64,000 bases of DNA, from contig NC_057319.1 in assembly GCF_000687475.1 (NCBI RefSeq), positions 3,400,001-3,464,000 of the forward strand, given 5' to 3'. Source of the DNA: Ustilaginoidea virens. Its lineage: Eukaryota; Ascomycota; Sordariomycetes; Hypocreales; Clavicipitaceae. Positions 46,173 through 58,354 of the stretch are shown here, one piece after another. Position 1 is the first letter of the stretch; the number at the start of each line of letters is the position of its first letter. A program made the position numbers and the translations under genes. Under the pieces are notes generated by a model. The model saw only the letters and a program-made list of their open reading frames with translations, was not told the origin of the DNA and ran no database searches.

Positions 46173-48016
46173 GGCAATAAGACCTGCCTCCCTCAATGAG
46201 GCTATGCTCTATCGCCGCGAAGCTAGATGTTGCTGTGGAGTGCTTCAAGCGGACTTGCCGAGGTTGCGATGTTGAAATGGAGCTCGATCATGGAACCGCA
46301 ATAGAGAACTATACTATATGTTGCTGTGAAAGCTACGCTTTGAAAGACCAAGTGCTTCGCCGCTGTGCAAAAGCAATATGACTATTTAGGCACGGAGATA
46401 TTTCGAGATGGTGCTTGAGAAGAGGCGGCTATAGGTCTGTAAGTTGTTCAACGTTGAAGCGAAGCGCCTTTGCAGCGAACCCACCCCACGCCAGATAATG
46501 AAACAGGTCTGAGACTCTGAGGAGAACAAAAAGGATCAGAGGCTCGAGGTCAATGTGTGACGTCTGCGGGGCGGGGCGCGATTCAAAAAGGCCAATGAGC
46601 CACATGGAAAGCGAATTGGGGAGGCGGGCGGGGGGGGTCGAGGTGGGGCCAAGGTGGGGAACCAATCCCGAGCAACAGCAACGGAAAGCCTGGTGGGAGC
46701 CCCCCGAACAAGCTGATTTGATTGATGCAGGCCAAGGTGATTGATTAGCTCAGTCGAGCGAGATGTTGGAGCCTTGGAGGCTGGGGGGTCGCACGGGGTC
46801 GAACGGCTGGTGAGAGCGCTGGGAACAGGGCGAACTCGCCGCCGACGGGGTCGGAAGCGATGCAGTTCAGCGGGTTTAGCGGTGGATCACAGGTGGATCA
46901 CATGCGCGTCAAGCGTGATTAAGTTATCCGAGGAGCCCAGCCAATCAGCCGACCCACATGGGTGGCATGCTTTGAAGCTTGGCAGTTCCACGAATCCACG
47001 TGCACCACCTTGCTCTTTTGTACGTCTTGGGGTTCGCGGAAACTCTACGAGGCCAATGTACGGAGCATGGATATTTTTCAAATGTCGAAGCCAGGGCCAT
47101 CTCGGGGCGAGGGTGGGCAAAGAGCTTCAGCAAGGGCCTTGACTCAATTCATGCCATATACGTGCAGTGCAAACCGTCCTGGGTCAGGTACCTCAGCTTC
47201 CCTTCCATGCTTGCGGGATAGAAGTTCAATCAACCGTTGACAGTTTCACTTCATCAAGCAGGAATCTCTCTAGCTCGACTCGGCACTGATTCAGCTCTGG
47301 GGCCCATCCTTCTCTTTTATCACCAAAGTCTTCCTTGTTTCCTGATGGCCTCGTCTCGTCTCGCTGACCATAGGTCCTGAGGTCCCAAGGTCCTGAGGCA
47401 GACTTTTTGCCTGTTTTGCAGTCGACAGGTAGGTAGACATGATCCGTTTTCAAAGGAACCAGAGCAAACTTGCTTCGAGAGGGACAAATAGATGCATTGC
47501 CCAGGGGAATGACGACGGAAACTTGGCCCGAAAAATAAAAGGAATGAATGTTACTCACGCCGTCTTGTTTCTTCTCCCTCCCAGCAACTCGGCTTCTGGG
47601 TCGATAGCCGCACAGTGTCAATCTGACTGGGGCCTTGTTCTCAAAACTGCCCAATGTCAGCTCAGCAGCACCCAGTGCTCCTAATAAATAACCTTGGGGT
47701 ACTCCGTACATACAGAGTACTGACGAGACGTCTGGTCCTATGTAACAGATACCAGACAGTACGGAGTAATTAATGACTGGAGTATCAAGCCTGGCTGGGC
47801 GCTTCTGACATGACATGACGTCTGCCGTAAACAAACCCCCACTGTGTCCATGTGCGCTTCTGGCCGGAAACCACATGCATGCACCCAATCTGTCAGCCCC
47901 GTCAATCATCTCGAAAGCTGTCACATCATTTTGCGCAAACCTCTATCTTTCCTAGATACCCCTGTATCGCAAGAAATGCTTTCGCCCTTCCTGCGCAGTA
48001 CTGATGCCTAGTAAAC
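46173..48016. promoter_or_regulatory. divergent promoter region between the oxysterol-binding protein gene and SRO7
   Basis: No gene supported; a 232-codon minus-strand frame (47226-47924) has no recognisable domain. It contains AGGTACCT at 47186-47193, TACTCCGTA at 47700-47708, TACAGAGTA at 47711-47719 and TACGGAGTA at 47760-47768. Confidence 0.55.
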
Positions 48017-51000
48017 ATGTCTAGCTTTTTGCGCACGAAGCAATCCGGGATATCGAATGATTTGTCGGCGAGCATACGTCCCGAACTCTTTTCTCCAGAC
48101 GACCAAGCTCGTTATGGCATCAACTCTCAGATCAGGTTCGTCTTTGCTCAATTCCCCCCCGTTCAAATTCAACAGCCTTCTCCACGATAGAAGTGGCTAC
48201 TTATATGGATGGAATGATCAAATTTTCACAGCTGTTTTGGGTATGACCCTGTCCAGTCACTGCTTGCCATTGGCACCAACGAAAGTAAATTCGGCCCCGG
48301 CAAGATCTACGTCTTTGGCCAAGGACGAGTGCAAAAAGTCCTGGACCCCCCTCGGTCGACCTCTCTACTTTTTTTACAATTTACCGCCAACAAACTCGTC
48401 AGTCTGGACCGGAATAACGAGGTTTCTGTTTGGGACTTGGACTCTGGGTCGCGCATCGCCTCCCAGGTTATCGCCGGACAGGTCGTGTCGCTGGTAACGG
48501 ATCCAATGTTGGATTGGGCCTTCATCGGACTGCAGAGTGGCGATGTCGTGTCTTATGATCTTGACCGAAACAGCTTATCCAGAGCTTTCCGGCTTCCCAA
48601 CTTTTGGCGGGAGAGGGGCCCTTCCTCCCGTGCGGCCACGCTGGTGTGCATGGCGATGCATCCCCGGGATATCGGGAAGCTGCTCCTGGGATACACACAT
48701 GGTGCTGTCATCTACTCTTTCAAACAGAACAAAGCGGTCCATTTCTTCGAATACACCCTGCCGCCTGGTGCTCCCGGGGGCAGCAGCATAAGTGTAGACA
48801 CGTGGCGCCGACCCCGACTTACACATGCTCTATGGCATCCTTCTGGGACTTTTATCGTTACCGCCCATGAGGACGGCAGCCTAGTTCTTTGGGATCCCAA
48901 AGAGGCAAAGTTGATTACTGCCAGGACCCTTCGAAATTTGAGCGTTGAGAAACCGACACCCACTACCGCAAACCCCACTTCCTCCGAGCCCTTCGGTAAC
49001 GTCGAATGGTGTTGTAAAGATAATTGCGACGATACTGGACTGCTGGTATCTGGAGGGGAAGAACTAGGCACTTCGTCTAGAAACCTGACGTTCCTTGAAC
49101 TGGGCTTGACACCAGTTTATGCGACATCATCCTGGCAGGTTCTAGCTGAATACTTTCGGGGCAAGCGGCAGATCACCTTGAGTTTGCCACCAGGCGCCCA
49201 AGCAGTCGACTTCATCTTGATTCCACGCTCATCTCCCCATTTTGCCGGGGCTCAAGATCCTGTTGCCATAATCACTCTCTTGTCATCCGGCGAACTCATC
49301 ACTATGAGCTTCCCTTCGGGCTACCCCATCAGCCCGACGAACCAATTGCACCCTTCGATATTTTTTGTTCATCCTTTTGTCACAAAATTCAATGTTTCTA
49401 GCCTGGAGCGCCCTCGATGGTTGTCCATGATGGAGAAGCGAAGTCAAGGGGAGCCACTACTGAAAGGTGGCGCACAAGGCCCGAGGCCGAGAAAGAGATT
49501 TGAAGAGAGAACCATTATACAAGCTGCCCATGGGGACGGCACCATTCGAATATGGGACTCGGGCCATGCCGATGAAATCGAGAATAGCATGCAGTTGCAA
49601 GTTGACGTGGCACGCGCGCTTGACCGCTACGACGATATTGACGTTAGCGCCATGAGCCTGGCGGGCAACACTGGCGAATTCGTCGTTGGCACCCGTACCG
49701 GCGAGGCCATAGTCTTTCGATGGGGCGCAAACAGATTCTACGGGCGAGACCAACCGCAGCGACTGGATCCCAACCCCAAGGGTCTAACCGATATCAGCTC
49801 CAGAGCAGAATCCACGCTTAAGGAGGGTCTTCAACCCTTTGTTTTGTACGAAATGATGCAAGGTGCCGTCACCGCTGTTCAAGTGTCCAACGTGGGTTTC
49901 GTGGCAGTCGGGTCCGAACTTGGCTTTTTGACGCTGATCGACCTCCGGGGCCCCAGAGTCTTCTACCAAGCACCGATGACGGATTTTTCCAAGCAGGACA
50001 AGCGGTCTTCTTTCTTCAAGCGAGACCATCATCACGCCTCAAACGACGCACCCAAGAAGGAATGGCCTGTGGTCATAGAGTTTGGTGTCCTGACTCTGGA
50101 CGAAGACAAGTATTCGAGTATCTGCTGCTTCGTTGGAACCAACCTGGGAAAAGTCATGACTTTCAAACTCCTGCCCTCTGGGGATGGCGCCTATTCAGCC
50201 CAATTAGCTGGCGTCGTGGCGTTTGAAGGACCCATCGTTTCGCTGTCTCCCATAGAGATCAATACCGGGAAGCCGGCCGTTGCCACTGGTGCTATAGTCG
50301 CGTCTTTGCGAGAAGGGAAGCAAATTCACGGGGCTCTGGTTGCCGGTACGTGATGGCGCGGCGAACTTGCCCCCCCTTTTCCTCCCCCCCTCGTGACTGA
50401 CTGACACAACTATTACAGTGACCCAATCAGAAATCAGAGTCTTCAAACCAGCGAACTCCAAGGGCGCTTGCAGAGAGTTTGATGATGTGCTGTGTGATGC
50501 TGCTTCAGTGGCCGAATTGGAACTCCAGGGGTTCGCAGTCGTGGCTATCTTGGGTGACCGGACCGCCCGTGCGTATTCGCTACCGGCGTTGAAGGAAATC
50601 GGCAAGGCGAACCTCCCAATGATAGATTCAAGTCGAATCACATCGGCGGTGGTGACGCCAACTGGCGACGTATTTGCCTGGACCGGCCCCAGCGAGTTGG
50701 CTGTAATCCACGTTTGGGGAACCGGGAAGGCACTTCAGCAGTCACCAGACACAATGGTCAATCCTAAACTCGAGAGCCCCCCACGACCTACCATTTCCAA
50801 CCTGCAGTGGATTTCCGGCACGCAGTATGTCTCTCCCCTGGACTTGGACCTCTTGGTTGGTGGGCCGGACAGGCCGGCGAGCAAGAGGATGCTGGAAGCT
50901 GCTGCAGCAGAGCGGCGAGCCGCAGCAGGGGGCACAGCGACGGTTGCAGCAGCCGCTGGAAGCAGCCAGGAGAGCTGGGGCCAGTACTTGAGCCGCCAAC

Positions 51001-51152
51001 TTACCGAAAGAACGGAAAAATTGAACATTATGAGTGACGGCATGGACAATCTGCAGCAGCAGAGCCAAGGTTGGGCAGACGATGTGAACAAATTCATGGG
51101 AAAACAAAAAAGGAATCTGGTCATGGGAAGCATCAAGCGCAAATTTTTCTGA
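48017..51152 (+). CDS. SRO7: Sro7/tomosyn/Lgl-family exocytosis regulator
   Basis: Three exons, 48017-48135, 48232-50345 and 50419-51152, encode 988 residues. The start (MSSFLRTKQSGISNDLS) and the first propeller blade (DPVQSLLAIGTNESKFGPGK, IYVFGQGRVQKV) are characteristic of Lgl/Sro7. Many WD40-like blades follow (LVSLDRNNEVSVWDLDSGSR, WAFIGLQSGDVVSYDLD, LIDLRGPRVF), making the double propeller expected of the family. The C-terminus has a coiled-coil, SNARE-like segment (LSRQLTERTEKLNIMSDGMD to NKFMGKQKRNL), as in tomosyns and some fungal Sro7 proteins. Sro7 binds the t-SNARE Sec9 and the Rab Sec4 and helps tether secretory vesicles at growth sites. The first intron uses a GTTCGT donor; the phase-2 join (Ser at the border) is consistent with the family. 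Divergent from the oxysterol-binding protein gene. Confidence 0.92.
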
Positions 51153-52203
51153 GGAGGTAAAAGAAAGAGCCACGGCCGGCAGTTGTGATGGTGATGAGCG
51201 GACGTTTTGGTGATGGAAGCTGAGCAATATTCCCAGCTCTTCCCCAACATTCCCCAACATTCCCTTGAGACAGAAATGTCAAGGCATTCACACATCGCGC
51301 CTACCTGCTGAACCATGAAGCCCAATTGGACGGTGAAAGCTGTCCAAGTTCCGCCAAGAGGAAAGCTCGCTTATTCGACGGTCTGATCGTTGTCCACCAA
51401 GGCCAAGGAAGGACAAGAAAATCCCGCCTCACCCGTCCAATATTAAGGGCTATGACTGTGGGACGTACATGCCTGCTAATCGATGAATTACTTGGCTAGG
51501 TAGGTAGTTGGACTGGCGACTGCACTCTGCAACACGGATGGAGCTGAGCTTCTCCGCAAATTTCCTCTCACCTTGACAACTGGCATCTAGAAAAGCCTTT
51601 GGGTACCTCCTACCTTCTAAGCAGGCGCATGCCAACATGCCTAGACACAATACATTGGCCAGCCCACAGTCACAAAATCACAGACTACCCACAATCCCGG
51701 CGTTATCATGGCCCTCTGCACCGCAGGCCGCGGGAGGTAACGGAGCACTGCGCGCCGTTTCAGCGGTCTCATCTGATCGCTGGTCTAGTCAGCCAGACCG
51801 TGGCGGCCATTAGTTCCCCGGCAGTCTGCCGTGGCGACCAAACAAAGCCTTTTGTGTGGAGGTGGAGTTCAGAGTTGGCCAACCCCCTCCGTTGAGTCCT
51901 CTTTCCCTGTCGAATCTTAACGTGAACCGAGGTTCCGGAGGTGCAGCAGATAGCAATGCGGCACTGTAGCATTGACTTGCTGCATTCGGTCCGGTACAAC
52001 CTGCTGTGCGTCAGTGGGAGTGACCAGGTATCTGATTGATTCCGAGCTTTGCTCTCAACATAAATCTGCGCATCACATCGCGTTTGCTTTTGGTATCTCG
52101 ACTGCGACTCGTCGAGAAGAAACCTTCCCGAGTGCCATCTTCTGGCCAGTGAGCAGTCTGGTAGGCATATTCACAGCATACTCCTGCCTGGGTCATCAAA
52201 TCG
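51153..52203. other. spacer: SRO7 3' region and alpha-glucosidase promoter
   Basis: No gene. It has CTAGGTAGGTAG near 51496-51508 and GGTACCTCCTACC near 51602-51614, variants of the AGGTACCT family seen elsewhere. No clear CGG-N8-CGG type AmyR site was recognised. Confidence 0.5.
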
Positions 52204-55134
52204 ATGAAACGAATCGGCTTCGTTCACTTGCTGGTGTCGTGGGGGACATGTCTGGCAGCCCTTATGAAGGCAAATGGCTCCGACTCGCTTGCCCACTGCC
52301 CTGGGTACAAGGCTTTTAACGTGACGACGTCTGGTAACCATATTCAAGCTGACCTGCGCCTCGCCGGCGCGAGGTGTAACGCGTACGGCAAGGATCTCGA
52401 CAACCTGAAGCTTGAAGTCGCAGTCGAGACATGTAAGTATGGTGGTTGGTTGCCACCGCGTCGGCAGAGGTTTTCGGACAGTAGAAGAGCGAAGGATTGA
52501 CATTGTGAAATGCATCAGCGAACAGAATCCATGTCAAGATTTACGACGCAGCTGAGCAAATCTATCAAGTTCCAGAGTCGGTATTCCCACGACCCAAGCC
52601 AATCGAGCACAGTGAGGAAAAGGACGCCCTGAAGTTTGATTACGAGGGCAATCCATTCTCTTTCCGCATTGTTCGAACCCATGATGGTCAAGTTCTCTTC
52701 GACTCTTCTGCTGCAGTTTTAGTCATTGAGGATCAGTATCTGCGGCTGCGGACTCATCTCCCTGATGAAGCGAACCTGTATGGCCTTGGCGAGCACTCTG
52801 ATTCCTTCCGCCTGAGCACGTCCAACTATACCCGAACACTGTGGAACGCTGATGTGCCTTCTATTCCCAATAATCAGAACCTTTACGGGAGTCATCCCAT
52901 TTACATTGAACACCGGAAGACGGCATCTCATGGCGTGTTTATGCTCAACTCCAACGGCATGGATGTCTTTATCGACAAAGGGGAAGCGGGTCAGTACCTA
53001 GAATACAACATCCTCGGCGGCGTTTTGGACTTGTTTTTCATGGCTGGTCCTACGCCCGTTGATGTGGTTAGGCAATATTCTGAAGTTGCTGGCCTTCCTG
53101 TAACAATTCCGTACTCGGCTCTTGGATTCCACCAATGTCGCTGGGGTTATCGAGACGTGTTCGACGTTGTCGAGGTTGTGTACAATTACAGCAAAGCCGA
53201 AATACCACTGGAGGCCATGTGGACCGATATTGACTACATGGATGGTCGGACGGTTAGTTTCTTGACTACCATCAGAGAAATGGGAGGGGGCAAAAAAAAA
53301 AACAAAATTAAAAACAAGAGGTCCCTTTGCTCCTTGTAGTTTGCAGGCTAACTCTTCATTGGTTTAGGTCTTCTCTGTCGACCCTCAAAGATTCCCGATG
53401 AATATGATGCGCGAGCTTGTGGCCCACCTTCATGCGAGCAAACAAAAGTATGTGCTTATGGTTGATCCTGCTGTTGCGGTGAAGAACTACGGCCCGTACA
53501 ACAACGGTGTGAAAGATGACATTTTCCTTTTGAACGCTACCAAAGACATATTCCACGGCGTTGTTTGGCCTGGCCTTGCTGCGTACCCAGATTGGTTCGC
53601 AAACGGAGTTCAAGAGTACTGGACCAAGGAATTTTCCCGCTTCTTCTCCCCAGAGACGGGAATCGACATTGACTTCTTATGGATCGACATGAATGAGCCA
53701 GCCAACTTTTGCGATTACCCGTGTCTCGACCCTATTGCAGCCTCCAAAGGCTATCCCCCGCCTGCTCCTGCGGTTCGCATACCACCTCGTCCGCTCCCAG
53801 GCTGGCCATGCGACTTTCAACCACCTGGTACTAGCTGTAAGAAATTGAACTTGAACTTGGGGCAGCGAGCTTCGCTATCGAGGGAGCAAAAGCATGCGCC
53901 CAATGGACAGACAAGCGCCTTATTCGAAGCACAATCGTCTGGTGCACAGGTTTCTCGCGCTGACAGACGGAAAGGCCTGCCTGGCCGCGAATTGGTAGAG
54001 CCTCGGTACAAGATTCACAACACTTGGGGACCGTTGCCGCAAAAGAGTATCAATACCAGCTTGATTCATCACAACGGACTCTGCTTGTTTGACACGCACA
54101 ATCTTTACGGAAGCATGATGTCGGCCGTATCTCGTGCAGCCATGCTCAGCCGTCGACCTACGAAGCGGCCACTGGTGATTACGCGCTCAACCTTTGCTGG
54201 TGCCGGTGCTCATGTCTCCCACTGGCTGGGGGATAACGACTCGGACTGGCCGCATTATCGTTGGAGCATTCGCGGGATGCTGCAATTCGCGTCCATCTTT
54301 CAGGTCTCCATGGTGGGCTCAGACGTTTGCGGGTTCAACGGCAACACGAGCGAAGAGCTCTGTGCCAGGTGGGCCATGCTGGGAGCCTTTCAGCCATTCT
54401 ACCGCAATCACAACGCGGAAGGGCAGGTTGACCAAGAGTTTTACCGCTGGAAGTCGGTCGCGAAAGCCGCTCGCAAGGCCATGGATATCAGATACCGACT
54501 GCTCGACTACTTTTACACGGCAATGATGCGGCAGAGCCGCGACGGCACACCGGCCATCAATCCAATGTTCTACATCTATCCCGAGGACGAGAACACGTAT
54601 GGTCTCGAGCTGCAGTTTTTCTGGGGGCCATCACTGCTCGTAGCTCCTGTATCAGAGCAGGGCTCCACGAGCGTGGACATTTACCTACCCGATGACATCT
54701 TGTACGACTTTTACACACATGAGCAGATCCGAGGACAAAGACGGGCCATGACCAAGGCCAACCAGACCCTCACAGATATTCCGTTGTACCTTCGCGGGGG
54801 TGTCATTGTTCCCCTCCGTGTCAAATCAGCCATGACTACTGCCGAGCTCCGAGAGCAAGACTTTGAGTTGATTGTCCCGGTCGGCAAGGATGGCGCGGCC
54901 GAGGGCAGCCTGTACTTGGACGACGGCGAAAGCCTGAAGCCAGACGCAATCTCCAGCATCGAGTTCAGGTATGAAAAGGGCCGACTTGACATGGATGGAT
55001 CGTTCGAGTACAAGACCAAAGCCAAGTTGACCAAGGTTACGGTGTTGGGGGCAAAGACGCCGAATGGTTGGGCCAGCACCTGCATCACTCTGGATAAGCC
55101 TCTGGAACAGCCATTCTCGGTGAAATTGTGGTAG
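52204..55134 (+). CDS. secreted GH31 alpha-glucosidase
   Basis: Three exons, 52204-52432, 52519-53252 and 53368-55134, encode 909 residues. The first 21 or so residues ([20 protein letters not shown]) form a signal peptide. The N-terminal beta-domain starts at CPGYKAFNV and [12 protein letters not shown]; the catalytic barrel shows [18 protein letters not shown], the nucleophile Asp428 in [10 protein letters not shown] and the acid/base Asp610 in WLGDNDSDW, all intact. C-terminal strands follow ([20 protein letters not shown]). The enzyme should release glucose from maltose and malto-oligosaccharides outside the cell. The segment between the nucleophile and [12 protein letters not shown] contains a poorly conserved, charged loop (about residues 475-540), common in fungal members. 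The second intron has a GTTAGT donor. The next gene encodes an amino-acid permease, but nothing shows co-regulation. Confidence 0.95.
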
Positions 55135-56006
55135 AGCGGGCGCGCGCGCAAGCATGGCACATGAGCCCAAGGCCCCCTCCCGGCCCCCTCCCCCCCCCTC
55201 TCTTTCCTTTCTTTATTTTTTCCATCCTTTTTTTCTGTTTTTTTTCCCTTTCCTCGGAACAACCGGATGCTGCGCAATCTGAAAGAATGAAGAAAGATTC
55301 CGGGGTGCCCCCGGAGTCTGGACCCAGGTTGGTTGCTGTTAGAACTTGTCAAAACTTAGCATGCCGGGGGTGGCTGGCGCCACGCACCAATTTGAGCTCG
55401 TCAAAGTATGCAAATGCCGGTGGGCCTTGATCGGCAGGGCGGCAGGGATGTTCGGTGAAGCCACTGAGCAGTGTGGGCGCTGCGGCAGGTATGTAGCGTC
55501 CTGGTCTCGGAGGGCCCGAGGAGTCAGTCAAGGATCGATTGACTGATATGTAGGATAAGGGTTAGAAGTCAATGAAAAAAGAAGAGGTCTAGGCGCCGCA
55601 GTTCTCGCCAACAAGCCTTTGGATGCTTTCGCGACGAGTCTCCGTGTGGGAACAACGTTCCAAGGCTAGTCCGTACGGAGTACGTCCGTAGTTGAAGCGA
55701 AAATTTGCAAAAGTTACACAGACGCCCGACTCCCGAGGTCATACGGACACTTTTGCTCACAGTCGAGGGCCTGCTAGCAGGGCAAGGGAAGCTGGAACTT
55801 TTCGGAATTCGAGGGACTGACCAGACAGCAACAACGCTTGAGCAGGTACGCAAATACGTCATCCAGATCCTGGGTAACAGCCAACCCTGAACGCTCCCGC
55901 GGCCCCGGCCGTTGCATGTGGAGGCTAGGCAGTGGCGCGCAGAGCTAAAAGCGCTTCCTTGCCCGGTCCGTGAAACCCCATCGATCGATCCCATCTTCAA
56001 ACCACC
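55135..56006. other. spacer: alpha-glucosidase 3' region and permease promoter
   Basis: No gene. It holds a C/T-rich stretch after the stop codon, one GATAAG site (55554-55559) that could bind a nitrogen-type GATA factor, and TACGGAGTA at 55674-55682. Confidence 0.5.
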
Positions 56007-58174
56007 ATGGCGGAAAAGCTGCAATCAATCGCCGAGGACGGCAGCCACCATGTCAACCCTGAAAATCGGCAGCCTCCGCAACCTGCCGAGCACGGCACCA
56101 GGTTTAGAGATTCCGACCACCTGAGGCGCGCCCTGTCTGCGCGGCAGGTCCAGATGATTGCGATAGGAGGCACCATTGGCACGGGCTTGTTTCTGGGCAC
56201 GGGCAAGTCCCTGGCAACGGGCGGTCCTGCATCGTTGCTGTTGGCTTACGCCATCACGGGCGCCATCATCTTCCTCACCATGCTGTCCTTGGGCGAAATG
56301 GTCGCCTTTATCCCGGTTGCCGGAAGCTTCTGCTCCTTTTCAGGGTAAGGATCTGCCCGCGGGGAAACCAAGTCGAGCGACCCGGGAGCGAATCGAGATG
56401 GTGTCGCGGGTGTCTGGTTCAAACACGCTAACTCGAAGGGGAGGGGGGAAAACTCAGGCGGTTCGTTGACGATGCTTTCGGCTTTGCCCTGACCTGGAAT
56501 TACTGGTTCAACGACGCAATCTCTACCGCGGCCGACCTGGTAGCCCTCCAACTAGTGCTGCAGTACTGGTCGGAAAGCTTTCCCGGCTGGGCGATGAGCT
56601 TGGTGCTCTGGGCTGCCCTGATCGCCGTCAACGTCGCCACCGTCAAGGCCTATGGTGAGCTGGAGTACTGGCTGAGTCTTCTGAAAGTAATCACCATCAT
56701 CGTGAGTCGCGCGCTGCCCGCTCGCCGGGGAACTTGGAACTGAAACTCGGGGCGGGGGGGGGGGGGGGGGGGGCGCCAAGGTTTTCATCGTCATCGGCCT
56801 GGTTGTCAACTGCGGCGGTAACCGAAGCGGTCATTACATTGGCTTGGAAAACTGGCATCTCCCTGGTGCTCCCTTTGTGGGAGGGCTTGGCGGCTTTGCG
56901 TCGGTTTTTGTCACAGCTTCGTTTTCCTGTAAGCTTGTTTCCCCCTTTTTTTTTCTCTCCTTTTTTTGTCGTTTTTTTTGGCCTTCCTTTCTCTTCTTTG
57001 ATCCAGAGGCTGAAAACTGACCGGCATTCTCCCGCTGCAAGATGGCGGCACAGAATCCATTGCTATTACCGCCGGAGAGACCAAGAACCCTACCAAGACC
57101 ATGCCTCGCGTCGTAAAGAATGTGTTTTGGCGAATCCTCTTGTTCTAGTATGTCTTCGAGCCTACTGTTGGGATATTTCGGACAACCCACCCTTTTGCGC
57201 GGACGAGACGGAGCTGACAAAGTCTTTGCCGATTTTTTAGCGTCCTCTCGGTTCTTTTCATCGGCCTCAACGTGCCCTATACGTATCCCAACCTGAGCAC
57301 CAAGAAGAGCAGCACGTCGCCCTTTACGATTGTGTTTGAAATGGCGGGCGCCAGCGCTGCCGGGAGCGTGATGAACGCAGTGATTCTGACGAGCGTCGTG
57401 TCCGGCGGCAACCACTCCTTGTTTGCGGCGGTCCGGTTGCTGTACACCTTGTCCATGGAGGGACACGCACCCAAGCCGTTTGGCAAGCTGAACAGAAATC
57501 AGGTGCCGTGGGTAGCTGTGCTCGGAACAGGGTTCATCTCGGGACTCTTTTTCGGATCCAGCTTTATCGGGGCCGGGCAGCTCTGGTCATGGTTACAAAA
57601 GTGAGCGCCAGCGAATTGTCCCCTTTTTGCCGTTCCGCCCCCTTTTTCCCCGTTCCGCCCCCTTTTCCCCTGCTCCGTCCCCTTCTTTCGCTTTAGGTTT
57701 GATCAATCCATTCCCGCCTTTGATGGGCTAACAAGAACCGCGCGATCCCCCCCCCCCCCGGCCACCAGTCTGGTGGGTGTTTCAAACCAGCTCGCCTGGA
57801 CCGCCATCGGCATCGCGTCTATCCGCTTCAGGGCCGGTCTCGAGCGCCAAGGCAAAACGCACCTGCTCCCCTTCAAGAACTGGGCATACCCTTACGGACC
57901 GTGGGCAACCGTCGTGCTCAACTGCTTCCTCGTTCTGGTACAGGGCTGGAGCTGCTTCAGCCCTAGGTTTGACGCCGTCAGCTTCCTGAGCTTCTACATT
58001 GAGCTGCCCATCATGCTTGCCATGTACCTGGGGTGGAAATTCATCAAGGGGACCAAGATTGTCGGGCTGGAGGAAATGGACCTGGTGACGGACGTCTATA
58101 CGGCTGAGGAGACGGAGCCGGAAAAGAAGCGGTGGCAATCGCGAGCGGAGAGAGTGCTCGGTTGGTTGTTCTGA
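56007..58174 (+). CDS. amino-acid permease (fungal YAT/Gap1-type APC transporter)
   Basis: Six exons, 56007-56344, 56458-56701, 56781-56928, 57042-57147, 57241-57600 and 57769-58174, give 533 residues. A hydrophilic N-terminus ends in LRRALSARQVQMIAIGGTIG, opening TM1 (GGTIGTGLFLGTG). Further marks are LGEMVAFIPVAGSF, GRFVDDAFGFALTWNYW, SIAITAGETKNPTKTMPRVV and QLAWTAIGIASIRFR, giving about twelve hydrophobic segments. The C-terminal cytoplasmic tail ends EKKRWQSRAERVLGWLF. It should be a proton-coupled plasma-membrane importer of amino acids; substrate range cannot be read from sequence. Every junction keeps frame and restores a conserved passage. Intron 2 has a G20 run immediately before its acceptor, and intron 5 a C run. 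A single GATAAG site upstream would fit nitrogen regulation. Confidence 0.93.
56754..56773 (+). repeat. G20 run inside intron 2 of the permease gene
   Basis: The run lies 7 bases before the 3' splice site of the 79-base intron 56702-56780, in the place where a pyrimidine tract would usually be. Confidence 0.85.
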
Positions 58175-58321
58175 GAGGATGGACAGAACACGACGTGCGA
58201 AGGGAAAAAAAAAACACGATATGCGATGTGCAATGTGCAATATACCGGGTGAAATTGAGATTTAGAGCCGTCGTGATTATTTTCTTGGAATGCGCTGCAC
58301 AGCGTGTCAGCGTGTAAATCA

Positions 58322-58354
<33 letters not shown>

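Noticed and set aside
46738..46815. Possible tRNA (TAGCTCAGTCGAGCG looks like a D-arm/A box)
   Set aside because: The B-box position reads GGGTCGAACGG with mismatched T-stem, and no acceptor stem pairs.
47226..47924. Minus-strand open frame of 232 codons between the OSBP gene and SRO7
   Set aside because: No recognisable motif; it runs through the TACTCCGTA and TACGGAGTA motifs found elsewhere in spacers and lies in a divergent promoter.
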